The notes under the pieces were generated by a model that was not told the origin of the DNA, did no database searches, and saw nothing but the letters and a program-made list of their open reading frames with translations. Shown piece after piece: positions 1-5,962 of a stretch of 6,366 nt of DNA. Every line of letters starts with the position of its first letter. The stretch's first letter is position 1. The stretch is from an uncultured Christensenella sp. (GTDB taxonomy: Bacteria > Bacillota > Clostridia > Christensenellales > UBA1242), in assembly GCA_948471335.1 (NCBI GenBank), contig CAOKRZ010000050.1, positions 1-6,366 on the forward strand, read 5' to 3'. The position numbers were made by a program, and so were the translations under genes.

Positions 1-558
1 GAGAATGATCACAAATGGCTTGCCGCTTGCTTTCATTTCTTTAACGACGCGCTCTTCAGCTTCAACATAGCTTCCTCTTGCGATATCTGTGATTGAGCCG
101 TCAGTTGTGACAAGAATACCGATTGTGCTGTGCTCATCGATGACCTTCTTTGTTCCAAGCTCAGCCGCTTCTTCAAAAGGAAGTTCTTCTTCTGACCAAG
201 GGGTTTTCACAAGTCTTGGTTTGTCGCCTTCAACATGCCCCATAACGCCGCTGACAAGATAGCCAACGCAGTCAATCATTCTTACCTTCATATCAGCATT
301 TGCAACCTTAATTTTGACAGCTTCATTTGGCACGAAATGAGGTTGAGTTGTCATGATTGTTTTGCCGTCTGCTGATTGAGGAAGCTCGTCAATCGTTCTG
401 TCTTTTGTGTTTTTCTCTGTGATGTTTGGCACAACAAGTTTTTGCATAAACTGAGTGATGAAGGTTGACTTGCCAACGCGGACAGGGCCTACAACGCCAA
501 TATATATATCACCGTTAGTGCGTGTTTTGATATCATCATAGATTTCATATTTTTCCAT
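1..558 (-). CDS. spoIVA: Stage IV sporulation protein A, N-terminal 186 residues (cut by window edge)
   Basis: SpoIVA is the ATP-hydrolysing scaffold that polymerises on the forespore surface and anchors the spore coat; in Bacillus it is made in the mother cell under sigma-E. The visible part aligns from memory with B. subtilis SpoIVA along its whole length. It starts MEKYEIYDDI, has a Walker A motif GPVRVGKST at residues 24-32 (Lys30 as in B. subtilis), the conserved stretch ELPQSADGKTIMTT at 58-71, and a Walker-B-like MIDCVGY at 94-100. Family-typical segments follow: TPWSEEELPF, EHSTIGI, TTDGSITDIARGSY and AEERV. The reading frame is open to position 1, so about 300 C-terminal residues lie outside the window. 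The ATG at 558 is preceded by a strong SD, AAGGAGG, 8 bases upstream. It follows plsY in the same direction after about 70 bases. Identity is very secure; the regulation is inferred. Confidence 0.96.
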   Translation of the reverse strand, partial: MEKYEIYDDIKTRTNGDIYIGVVGPVRVGKSTFITQFMQKLVVPNITEKNTKDRTIDELPQSADGKTIMTTQPHFVPNEAVKIKVANADMKVRMIDCVGYLVSGVMGHVEGDKPRLVKTPWSEEELPFEEAAELGTKKVIDEHSTIGILVTTDGSITDIARGSYVEAEERVVKEMKASGKPFVIIL

Positions 559-560
559 AT

Positions 561-602
561 AAAATGCCTCCTTATGACACAACTATCATATGAAGGCATT
601 TT
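561..602 (-). promoter_or_regulatory. Hairpin overlapping the spoIVA ribosome binding site
   Basis: On the minus strand the leader can fold with a 9-bp outer stem (AAAATGCCT at 602-594 against AGGCATTTT at 569-561) and a 5-bp inner stem (TATGA at 590-586 against TCATA at 577-573). The two stems are joined by a short mismatched stretch that contains one more G-C pair. The SD AAGGAGG (573-567) has five of its seven bases paired, and the spoIVA ATG begins two bases after the stem. The pairing is seen directly; translational control is inference. Read on the plus strand the same hairpin is followed by a T-run, but no plus-strand gene ends here. Confidence 0.5.
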
Positions 603-627
603 TTCTCTTAGAACGAGATTTTAAATT

Positions 628-1377
628 TTATTCTTTATTTTCGTCTTCCACAACAATTTCTTCTTCTGGAGCAGCTTCCACTTGATCTTCGCTTATAATC
701 TCCTCACCCTTTTTGTGGCAGAAAAATTTTTTAAGCTTGTCTTTGAAGCCAATCTTGTTTTCTGTGCCATGGAAAAGTCGATAGATATTTGCGTGATGCC
801 TGATGTAAGTAAGGACAATCATTGCCCACAAGATTGCGGTGATGACCGCGGTCATCCAAACTTCGCAAGTTGCTGTAAGCCAAGCAAAAATTGTGTAAGC
901 CGCCGCCAAAGCAGTGAGATACATAAATGACGCAACTGAGCCATAGTCCATAAAATACAAAACCGTTGCGCAAACAAAGAACCAGATTATCCCCACATAC
1001 CAAAGCTCTGAGAAGAGAAAAATTCCCGCAAAGCATGCGACACCTTTGCCGCCTTTAAACTTGTTCCAAACTGGAAAGTTGTTTCCAAGAAGGATGAAAG
1101 CACCCGAAACCCAGAAAGCAAGTTGAGAATATGGCGCTGGAGTGACAATTTTGCACACAAGCGCGGTCAGCCCTGCTTTGACGATTTCAGCAACAAATGT
1201 AAAAAGCGCATATTTGAACCCAAAATTTCTCAGCATGTTCATAGTTCCAGGATTGCCACTGCCAAGCTTAGTTATGTCTTTATGTCCAAAGAACTTTGAT
1301 ACGAGTTTTGAAAAATTGATTGTTCCTATAAGGTAGGAAACAAGACAAATGATCACAAAAATGTAGATTATATTCAT
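628..1377 (-). CDS. plsY: Glycerol-3-phosphate acyltransferase PlsY (acyl-phosphate dependent)
   Basis: PlsY is an integral membrane enzyme that transfers an acyl group from acyl-phosphate to glycerol-3-phosphate, the first acylation step of phospholipid synthesis. The family's three motifs are present: GSGNPGTMNMLR at 39-50, the FKGGKG loop at 107-112, and HHANIYRLFHGTE at 194-206. Between them are several hydrophobic membrane segments, beginning with IIYIFVIICLVSYLIGT at the N-terminus. At 249 aa it is longer than the usual 190-220. The excess is a charged tail (about 213-249) with a basic KKFFCHKK stretch followed by a very acidic end, presumably cytoplasmic. Two motif positions are unusual: GTMN where GATN or GTTN is common, and GNNFP where GHxFP is common. 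The start is set by SD AAGGAGG at 1391-1385, which lies inside the end of der; the start codon overlaps the der stop as ATGA, implying translational coupling. Confidence 0.95.
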   Translation of the reverse strand: MNIIYIFVIICLVSYLIGTINFSKLVSKFFGHKDITKLGSGNPGTMNMLRNFGFKYALFTFVAEIVKAGLTALVCKIVTPAPYSQLAFWVSGAFILLGNNFPVWNKFKGGKGVACFAGIFLFSELWYVGIIWFFVCATVLYFMDYGSVASFMYLTALAAAYTIFAWLTATCEVWMTAVITAILWAMIVLTYIRHHANIYRLFHGTENKIGFKDKLKKFFCHKKGEEIISEDQVEAAPEEEIVVEDENKE

Positions 1378-2684
1378 TCTTTGTCCTCCTTACCTCTGAT
1401 TATAAGCCTTATTGGCGTGCCAGAAAAGTCAACTCTTTCTCTGAACTTGTTTTCAATATATCTGCTGTAAGAAAAGTTGATAAGCTTTGGATCACTGACA
1501 AACAAAACAAAGGTTGGAGGATTTGTTGACACCTGTGTAACAAACTTTATCTTTGCGCGTCTTCCCGCATGAGCTGGAGGCTCAAAATTAAGTATCGCGT
1601 CATGAAGCATATCATTCAAAAGCCCTGTGGTAATTCTCTTGCATGCGTTCTCGTAGACATATTCGACCTTTTCCATAATCTGCCCAGTGCTTGCACCTGT
1701 GAGCGCAGAAACATAGATCGTTTGAAAATATTTCATGAAAGACAAGTCCTCTTTCAGCATTGCTTCAAAAGCATTTTTGTCTTTTGATTTGATATCCCAC
1801 TTGTTAACAACAATAACGCTTGGCTTGCCAGCTTCGTGAACGTAACCCGCAACACGAACGTCCTGTTCTGACAGTCTTTCGCTGCTTCCGTCAACAACGA
1901 TAAGCACAACGTCAGCGTCATCAATTGCAGACATAGTTCTAAGAACACTGTAACCTTCAATCGACTGTTGCTCAACCCCTCTTTTTCTTCTAAGCCCTGC
2001 CGTATCGACAAGCGCATAGTCTTTTTTGTTATATCTAAATGGCACAAATATACTGTCACGTGTTGTCCCTTCAATTCCGCTGACAACAACCCTTTCTGTG
2101 CCAATAAGACGGTTTACAAGACTGCTTTTGCCAACATTAGGTCTGCCTACGATTGCAACTTTTGTGGCTTTAACGCTTTCACCTGCAACTTTTGGGAAAT
2201 GCGCAACAATTGCGTCAAGAATGTCACCTAAGCCTTTGCTTTGAAGCACTGAAAGTGGCATTGGCTCACCAAGACCTAAGCTGTAAAACTCATAAGTGTT
2301 TTCAACTTCAAACTTATCAAGCTTGTTGACAACAAGCACAACTGGCTTTTTTGTTCTTTTTAAAACTGATGCAACGTCTTCGTCGTTGAGAGTTATCCCA
2401 CTTTGCCCGTCAACGATAAAAACAATCACATCGCTTTCACGCATAGCTATTTCTGCTTGCTTTTTGATATCATTTTGAAAAACGTCTTCACTTCTTGGAT
2501 CAAGTCCCCCAGTGTCGACAAGCAAAAACTCATGCCCACACCATTCAGCATCGGCGTAAATTCTGTCTCTCGTTACGCCAGGCGTGTCATCCACAATCGA
2601 TATTCTTTTTCCGCAGATTTTATTGAAAAATGTGCTTTTGCCAACATTTGGTCTTCCAACAACTGCAACAATTGGTTTTGCCAT
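1374..2684 (-). CDS. der: Ribosome-associated double GTPase Der (EngA)
   Basis: Der is an essential tandem GTPase needed for assembly of the 50S ribosomal subunit. Both G domains are complete. The first has GRPNVGKS at 10-17, DTGG at 57-60 and NKLD at 120-123. The second has GRPNVGKS at 180-187, DTAG at 227-230 and NKWD at 294-297. A C-terminal KH-like domain follows (about 352-436), with the characteristic GRRAKIKFVTQ and NPPTFVLFV segments. The length of 436 aa is normal. MAKPIVAVVG is the family's usual N-terminus, so the ATG at 2684 is well supported even though no SD precedes it. It lies 58 bases downstream of feoB, has its own promoter-like sequence, and overlaps plsY by ATGA, so der and plsY are very likely co-transcribed. 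Confidence 0.98.
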   Translation of the reverse strand: MAKPIVAVVGRPNVGKSTFFNKICGKRISIVDDTPGVTRDRIYADAEWCGHEFLLVDTGGLDPRSEDVFQNDIKKQAEIAMRESDVIVFIVDGQSGITLNDEDVASVLKRTKKPVVLVVNKLDKFEVENTYEFYSLGLGEPMPLSVLQSKGLGDILDAIVAHFPKVAGESVKATKVAIVGRPNVGKSSLVNRLIGTERVVVSGIEGTTRDSIFVPFRYNKKDYALVDTAGLRRKRGVEQQSIEGYSVLRTMSAIDDADVVLIVVDGSSERLSEQDVRVAGYVHEAGKPSVIVVNKWDIKSKDKNAFEAMLKEDLSFMKYFQTIYVSALTGASTGQIMEKVEYVYENACKRITTGLLNDMLHDAILNFEPPAHAGRRAKIKFVTQVSTNPPTFVLFVSDPKLINFSYSRYIENKFRERVDFSGTPIRLIIRGKEDKE

Positions 2685-2690
2685 GCTTTA

Positions 2691-2719
2691 ATGATAACAC
2701 ATTTAAAGGTTTTTAACAA
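2691..2719 (-). promoter_or_regulatory. Extended -10 sigma-A promoter of der, predicted to give a leaderless mRNA
   Basis: The minus strand reads TTGTTA (2719-2714), a 17-base spacer, then TATCAT (2696-2691). TG at 2699-2698, one base before the hexamer, makes it an extended -10. Six bases (TAAAGC) separate the -10 from the der ATG at 2684, so a normal start 7 bases downstream falls on the A of ATG. No purine-rich SD is present. The promoter match is seen directly; the leaderless start is inference. Confidence 0.65.
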
Positions 2720-2724
2720 CCTTT
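2705..2724. repeat. Inverted repeat around the der -35 element
   Basis: AAAGGTT (2705-2711) and AACCTTT (2718-2724) form a perfect 7-bp inverted repeat with a 6-base centre, and AT-rich flanks extend it imperfectly. It lies in the feoB-der gap and its centre overlaps the der -35 hexamer. It could be a weak terminator for feoB, but there is no T-run after it on the minus strand and the stem is AT-rich. It could equally be an operator over the der promoter. Neither role is shown. Confidence 0.35.
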
Positions 2725-2742
2725 TAAAATAAAAATATTTTC

Positions 2743-4842
2743 TCATTTGCATTTTTTACAGTCACTGTTGCATCGACCTTTGTATGGGCAACCTTTTTTC
2801 TTTCTTATATACTTGCAAATATATACAATTGCGCATATGACGATAACGACTGCAATTATAACAAAAAAGACTTTCCAAAAACCGAATACTTCAATTGCGC
2901 GCGCAATGTTAAACACGCTCATCGCGACAAAGTATGCAACAAAAAGCTCGATGACAATTCCAATAAACGTCCACTTCTTTCCAATCTCTTTTGACAGAAC
3001 TGATGTCGTGGCAAGACAAGGAAAATACAAAAGCGCAAAAACAAGATAGGAAATAACGGCAGCCGGACTTGTGAAAAAAACTGCACTTGAAGGATCTTTG
3101 ATTGAGTTTTGAAGAAGGCCTTCACTTGCTTCGTCCACGTGGTTGAACATTGCAATTGAGGAGACGATAACCTCTTTCGCGATAAGCCCCGCAATGAGCG
3201 CTGAAACAAGCCCCCAACTTCCAAATCCAAGCGGAATGAAAATTGGCGCCAAGATTTTGCCAAGGCTTTCAAGCATGCTTACATCTCCCGTTTTTGGCAC
3301 GTAAGAAAATGTAAAAGAAAAGTTGCCTAAGATCCAAACAATGACATTCATTGAAATGATAAGCGTGCCGACGCGGATAAGAAAGAGTTTTACGTTGTCA
3401 AAAAGCACAGAAACAACCCGATTAAAACTCATAGCCCTGTATGGCGGAAACTCAAGAATAAAAGTTTGTTCTTTGCTTTTAAGAAAAGTTTTTTCGAGGA
3501 TATAACTTAACGCTATCGCAACGATCACTCCAAGAAGATAAAGCCCCATGATCACAAAGATGTTGTTTGCACCGAAAAATGCACCTCCAAGCACAGCATA
3601 GATTGGAAACTTTGCGCTGCAGCTCATGTACGGCGTCAAAAGCCCAGTCTTAATCTTTGAGTTTTTATCTTCCATGTTTCGCGCCGTCAAAACAGCCGTC
3701 GTTGAGCAGCCAAAGCCCATTAAAAGCGTGTATACACTTTTGCCCGATAGCCCAACCTTGCCTAAAATATCTTCAAAAACGAATGCTATGCGGGAAAGAT
3801 ATCCACTGTCTTCAAGAATGGAAAGAAAGAGAAACAAAAGCGCAACTTGTGGCAAGAAGCCAAGGATTGATCCCAGCCCGCCAACAATGGCGACCTCAAA
3901 AAAACTCACAATCGCACTTTCTGCGCCAAAGAGTGAAGAAAGCCACGATAGTAATGGCGCGAAGGCTTTATCAAGAAGAAAGGACAGTCCGTCACTGCAC
4001 CAACCACCAATTGAAAAGAATGTCAAATAGAACGCAAGTGCCAAGAAGGCAAGAAAAATTGGGAAGGCAAGAAAGCGGTTCATAATGATTCTATCAAACT
4101 TGCTTCTTCCATACACTTTGCCAGCTGACGTAATGCAAGAAGAAATGATCTCGTCGATATATTCATATCTTGCCTTTGCCACCTCTTCCACTTTGTCAGG
4201 AAGTGAGTTTAAATCAAGCTTAAATTTCTTTGCAATGCTTTCGTCTTTTTCAAGAAGTTTGATTGCATAAAAGTTTTCGAGGCTAACGTCAACTTTGCCA
4301 CTCACAAAACTTTTGTCAAGATTCAATTTCTTAATGTAAGGAAGTTCTTTCTTATTAACACTTTTTTCTGCAGAAATAATGACTTCGTTAAGTTTTTCAA
4401 GAGTGCTTTTATCCCTTGCATTTATTGGCACAACTTTAATGCCCAAAAGGTTCTCAAGCTTTTTGTAGTCAATTTTGTAAATCGGTTTTTTATCAATTTG
4501 ATTAACTGCCAAAATGACATTCGCGCCAAGTTCTAAAAGCCCAAGCGTGAGATATAGATTTCTTTGCAGATTGCTTGCATCGCAAATGTTGACAACAACC
4601 CTTCTGGAATCTTTTAAGATATAATCAACAGCAACCTTTTCTTCATAGCTTAGGCTTGTCATAGAATATATTCCAGGCAGGTCAACGATGTTGATTTCTT
4701 GTCCCTTAAAAGTATATCTTCTTGCCTTCTCTTCAAGCGTCACACCATGCCAGTTCCCCACATGTTCATGCGCGCCGGTAAGAGAATTGAAAAGCGTAGT
4801 TTTGCCGGTGTTGGCGTTGCCAACGAGATTCACATTTATCAT
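2743..4842 (-). CDS. feoB: Ferrous iron transport protein B (FeoB)
   Basis: FeoB is the membrane Fe(II) transporter with a cytoplasmic GTPase head. The G domain has GNANTGKT at 8-15, VGNWHGVT at 28-35 (switch I), DLPG at 54-57 and NQID at 114-117, plus the family segment CDASNLQRNLYLT at 87-99. A helical linker leads to the membrane part, which begins near residue 256. The two core Cys motifs are GFGCSTTAVLTAR (376-388, Cys379) and PYMSCSAKFP (404-413, Cys408). GLIAKEVIVSS and FPCLATTSV are also typical. Length (699 aa) is normal. Odd points are His32 where Pro is usual in NWPG, and a short basic tail with four cysteines (685, 691, 695, 698). The ATG at 4842 has a weak SD (GGTGG) and starts 12 bases after feoA, so the pair forms an operon. 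Confidence 0.97.
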   Translation of the reverse strand: MINVNLVGNANTGKTTLFNSLTGAHEHVGNWHGVTLEEKARRYTFKGQEINIVDLPGIYSMTSLSYEEKVAVDYILKDSRRVVVNICDASNLQRNLYLTLGLLELGANVILAVNQIDKKPIYKIDYKKLENLLGIKVVPINARDKSTLEKLNEVIISAEKSVNKKELPYIKKLNLDKSFVSGKVDVSLENFYAIKLLEKDESIAKKFKLDLNSLPDKVEEVAKARYEYIDEIISSCITSAGKVYGRSKFDRIIMNRFLAFPIFLAFLALAFYLTFFSIGGWCSDGLSFLLDKAFAPLLSWLSSLFGAESAIVSFFEVAIVGGLGSILGFLPQVALLFLFLSILEDSGYLSRIAFVFEDILGKVGLSGKSVYTLLMGFGCSTTAVLTARNMEDKNSKIKTGLLTPYMSCSAKFPIYAVLGGAFFGANNIFVIMGLYLLGVIVAIALSYILEKTFLKSKEQTFILEFPPYRAMSFNRVVSVLFDNVKLFLIRVGTLIISMNVIVWILGNFSFTFSYVPKTGDVSMLESLGKILAPIFIPLGFGSWGLVSALIAGLIAKEVIVSSIAMFNHVDEASEGLLQNSIKDPSSAVFFTSPAAVISYLVFALLYFPCLATTSVLSKEIGKKWTFIGIVIELFVAYFVAMSVFNIARAIEVFGFWKVFFVIIAVVIVICAIVYICKYIRKKKGCPYKGRCNSDCKKCK

Positions 4843-4854
4843 CTTTCCACCGCC

Positions 4855-5082
4855 CTATCTAATAAAAATATTCTCAGCCACACTTGAGCGAAGCGACAAA
4901 GTATACCCACGGATTTCAACAAGAAAAGCTTTCCCAAGCAGCGACTTTCTCACCGCACGGACTTTTTGTCCAGAAGTGAAACCCAGGTCAAGAAGGCGGC
5001 GCTTTATTTTTATCGGCGATTTTTCATCAATCTTTTCAATTTGATAAGTTTTGCCAAACTTGGCATTTTTGAGAGTTAACAT
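4855..5082 (-). CDS. feoA: Ferrous iron transport protein A (FeoA), SH3-like
   Basis: FeoA is a small cytoplasmic SH3-like protein that supports FeoB-dependent Fe(II) uptake, probably by contact with FeoB. The 75-residue product shows the family pattern: an N-terminal LKNAKFGKTYQIEKI strand region, the RRLLDLGFTSGQKV segment at 28-41 (compare the common RRLLDLGLTPG), and a closing strand LVEIRGYTLSLRSSVAENI at 54-72. It lies directly upstream of feoB, which confirms the call. The start at 5082 has no recognisable SD: the bases before it are T-rich with only GGT. No internal Met gives a better family fit, so translation may start on a very short or absent leader. It diverges from nrdR across a 103-base gap. 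No convincing Fur box was found there. Confidence 0.93.
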   Translation of the reverse strand: MLTLKNAKFGKTYQIEKIDEKSPIKIKRRLLDLGFTSGQKVRAVRKSLLGKAFLVEIRGYTLSLRSSVAENIFIR

Positions 5083-5088
5083 ACCAAA

Positions 5089-5130
5089 ATTTTACTATCG
5101 ATTCAATATATAAATGACAAAATTTGTAAA
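5089..5130 (-). promoter_or_regulatory. Candidate promoter region for feoAB (alignment ambiguous)
   Basis: Several minus-strand elements compete. TAAAAT (5094-5089) is a good -10 exactly six bases before the feoA ATG. TTGTCA (5120-5115) is a good -35, but lies 20 bases from TAAAAT and 17 from the poorer TAGTAA (5097-5092). TATATT (5110-5105) with TTTACA (5130-5125) has a spacer of only 14. A promoter must lie here because feoA diverges from nrdR, but the exact hexamers cannot be decided from sequence alone. Confidence 0.35.
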
Positions 5131-5135
5131 TCTGT

Positions 5136-5165
5136 TTGCTTTTAACGAAAATTTTGTGCTACAAT
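5136..5165 (+). promoter_or_regulatory. Extended -10 promoter of nrdR
   Basis: TTGCTT (5136-5141) is followed after 18 bases by TACAAT (5160-5165), with TG at 5157-5158 one base upstream, giving an extended -10. The expected start near 5172 leaves a leader of about 14 bases, just enough to include the SD AAGGAG at 5173-5178. Confidence 0.6.
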
Positions 5166-5185
5166 ATAACATAAGGAGAAAAACT

Positions 5186-5629
5186 ATGAAGTGTATATAT
5201 TGTGGTTGCGAAGAACATAAAGTTCTCGATTCAAGAAATTCAGATGAAACAAATTCAATAAGAAGAAGAAGGGAATGCGCAAACTGTGGCAAGCGTTTCA
5301 CAACTTATGAAACAATTGAAACAACACCAATCCTTGTTGTTAAAAACGACGGTTCAAGACAAGCTTTTGATGCAAACAAAGTTAAAAAAGGAATCATCAT
5401 TGCTTGTGAAAAGCGCCCTGTCAGTGCAACTCAAATTGATCAAATCGTTGCAAACGTTGAAAAGGCAATTCAAAACCGCCTTGTTCAAGAAATCAAATCT
5501 TCAGAAATCGGCGAAATGGTTATGGAACAACTTAAGAAACTTGATGACGTTGCATACGTTCGCTTCGCATCAGTTTATCGCAAGTTCACCGACCTGACAT
5601 CATTTAAAAAACTTCTTGATGAGATCTAA
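5186..5629 (+). CDS. nrdR: Transcriptional repressor NrdR
   Basis: NrdR is a nucleotide-sensing repressor of ribonucleotide reductase operons; it binds paired NrdR boxes when its ATP-cone holds the right mix of ATP and dATP. The 147-aa product has the N-terminal zinc ribbon with Cys3, Cys6, Cys31 and Cys34 and the signature SIRRRRECANCGKRFTTYE (24-42). An ATP-cone domain spans roughly 46-136: it contains VVKNDGSRQAFDANKV, then the helices leading to VAYVRFASVYRKF. The frame is open upstream, but the ATG at 5186 matches the family start (MKC.YC) and has SD AAGGAG 7 bases upstream. A longer start at 5114 would add 24 unrelated residues and lie upstream of the promoter. It is monocistronic, ending at a strong terminator, and no ribonucleotide reductase gene is in the window. 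Confidence 0.97.
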   Translation: MKCIYCGCEEHKVLDSRNSDETNSIRRRRECANCGKRFTTYETIETTPILVVKNDGSRQAFDANKVKKGIIIACEKRPVSATQIDQIVANVEKAIQNRLVQEIKSSEIGEMVMEQLKKLDDVAYVRFASVYRKFTDLTSFKKLLDEI

Positions 5630-5674
5630 GATTTGGCAGAAAAATAAACCAATCCTATAAATTTGTTGCAAATT

Positions 5675-5701
5675 AAAACAGCGATATATAATCGCTGTTT
5701 T
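5675..5701. terminator. Bidirectional intrinsic terminator between nrdR and the minus-strand Xre gene
   Basis: AAAACAGCGAT (5675-5685) and ATCGCTGTTTT (5691-5701) form a perfect 11-bp stem around the loop ATATA. The GC core CAGCGAT/ATCGCTG has T-runs on the 3' side in both directions, so it can end nrdR on the plus strand and the convergent Xre gene (stop at 5721) on the minus strand. A smaller hairpin, AATTTG/CAAATT at 5660-5674, lies just upstream and has no clear role. Confidence 0.88.
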
Positions 5702-5720
5702 TTATATTAAAATGGAAATT

Positions 5721-5927
5721 TTAGTCTTCTATTCCCAACAAATAATCAGTTGTTACATTAAAGAATTTGGCAAGTATGATAAGATTATCACCAGTAATAT
5801 CCCCCTCATCTCTTTCCCAACGCCCTAAAGAGGAATCACTTATACCGATAATTTTACTCAAAGCTTGCATAGATAAGCCCTTTTCTTCTCTTAATTCTTT
5901 TAATCTTATTGCAATTTTTCTTTTCAT
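5721..5927 (-). CDS. Small Xre/Cro-CI-type HTH regulator (68 aa), left arm of divergent switch
   Basis: The product is essentially one helix-turn-helix domain. RLKELREEKGLSMQALSKII matches the first two helices of the HTH_3/Xre fold (helix 2 at about 19-28), SDSSLGRWERD at 30-40 is the probable recognition helix, and NLIILAKFFNVTTDYLLG at 48-65 gives the last two helices. It ends in GIED, and there is no C-terminal peptidase, toxin or ligand domain. The ATG at 5927 has no SD; a perfect TATAAT ends seven bases before it, suggesting a leaderless message. It is divergent from a second Xre gene of the same fold and length (start 6037) across a gap with three operator copies. The natural role is a repressor of itself, its partner or both. 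Which member is the CI-like and which the Cro-like partner cannot be told. The coding sequence looks more AT-rich than the neighbouring housekeeping genes. Confidence 0.88.
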   Translation of the reverse strand: MKRKIAIRLKELREEKGLSMQALSKIIGISDSSLGRWERDEGDITGDNLIILAKFFNVTTDYLLGIED

Positions 5928-5933
5928 ATTTAT

Positions 5934-5962
5934 ATTATACCCGTTTTTGGGTTAAAAATACT
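5934..5962 (-). promoter_or_regulatory. Promoter of the minus-strand Xre gene: perfect -10, poor -35, leaderless start
   Basis: TATAAT (5939-5934) is a perfect -10, and six bases later comes the A of the ATG (5927), the expected transcription start. At 17-base spacing the -35 is AGTATT (5962-5957), a poor match. Operator 1 covers the spacer and touches the -10; operator 2 lies just upstream of the -35. A weak -35 beside an upstream operator and a leaderless mRNA recall lambda PRM. The activation idea is inference. Confidence 0.6.
5938..5954. promoter_or_regulatory. Operator copy 1 (next to the minus-gene -10)
   Basis: TACCCGTTTTTGGGTTA shares the left half TACCCGT with the other two copies and has the inverted core ACCC-n6-GGGT (5939-5952). 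It is the most diverged copy. It lies between the -35 and -10 of the minus promoter, so occupancy should block that promoter. The 11 bases ATTATACCCGT at 5934-5944 recur exactly at 5990-6000 in copy 3. Confidence 0.7.

Noticed and set aside
561..604. Plus-strand intrinsic terminator (hairpin followed by a T-run)
   Set aside because: No plus-strand gene ends upstream of it; on the strand that is transcribed it overlaps the spoIVA SD and has only a short T-run, so it is listed as a leader hairpin instead.
2919..4085. Long open frames within feoB on other frames and the opposite strand (100-142 codons)
   Set aside because: They lie wholly within feoB, have no SD or family resemblance, and reflect its codon use.
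5104..5172. NrdR boxes upstream of nrdR (CAATATATAA near 5104, CAATATAAC near 5162)
   Set aside because: They match the AT core only, lack the flanking symmetric bases, and are about 58 bases apart rather than the usual roughly 31.
5114..5185. Longer NrdR start giving a 171-aa protein
   Set aside because: The extra 24 residues do not resemble NrdR, the region holds the promoter and SD, and the family begins MKC.YC at 5186.
5660..5674. AATTTG-TTG-CAAATT hairpin after nrdR as a separate regulatory element
   Set aside because: Only six AT-rich pairs, next to a much stronger terminator; no independent role can be supported.
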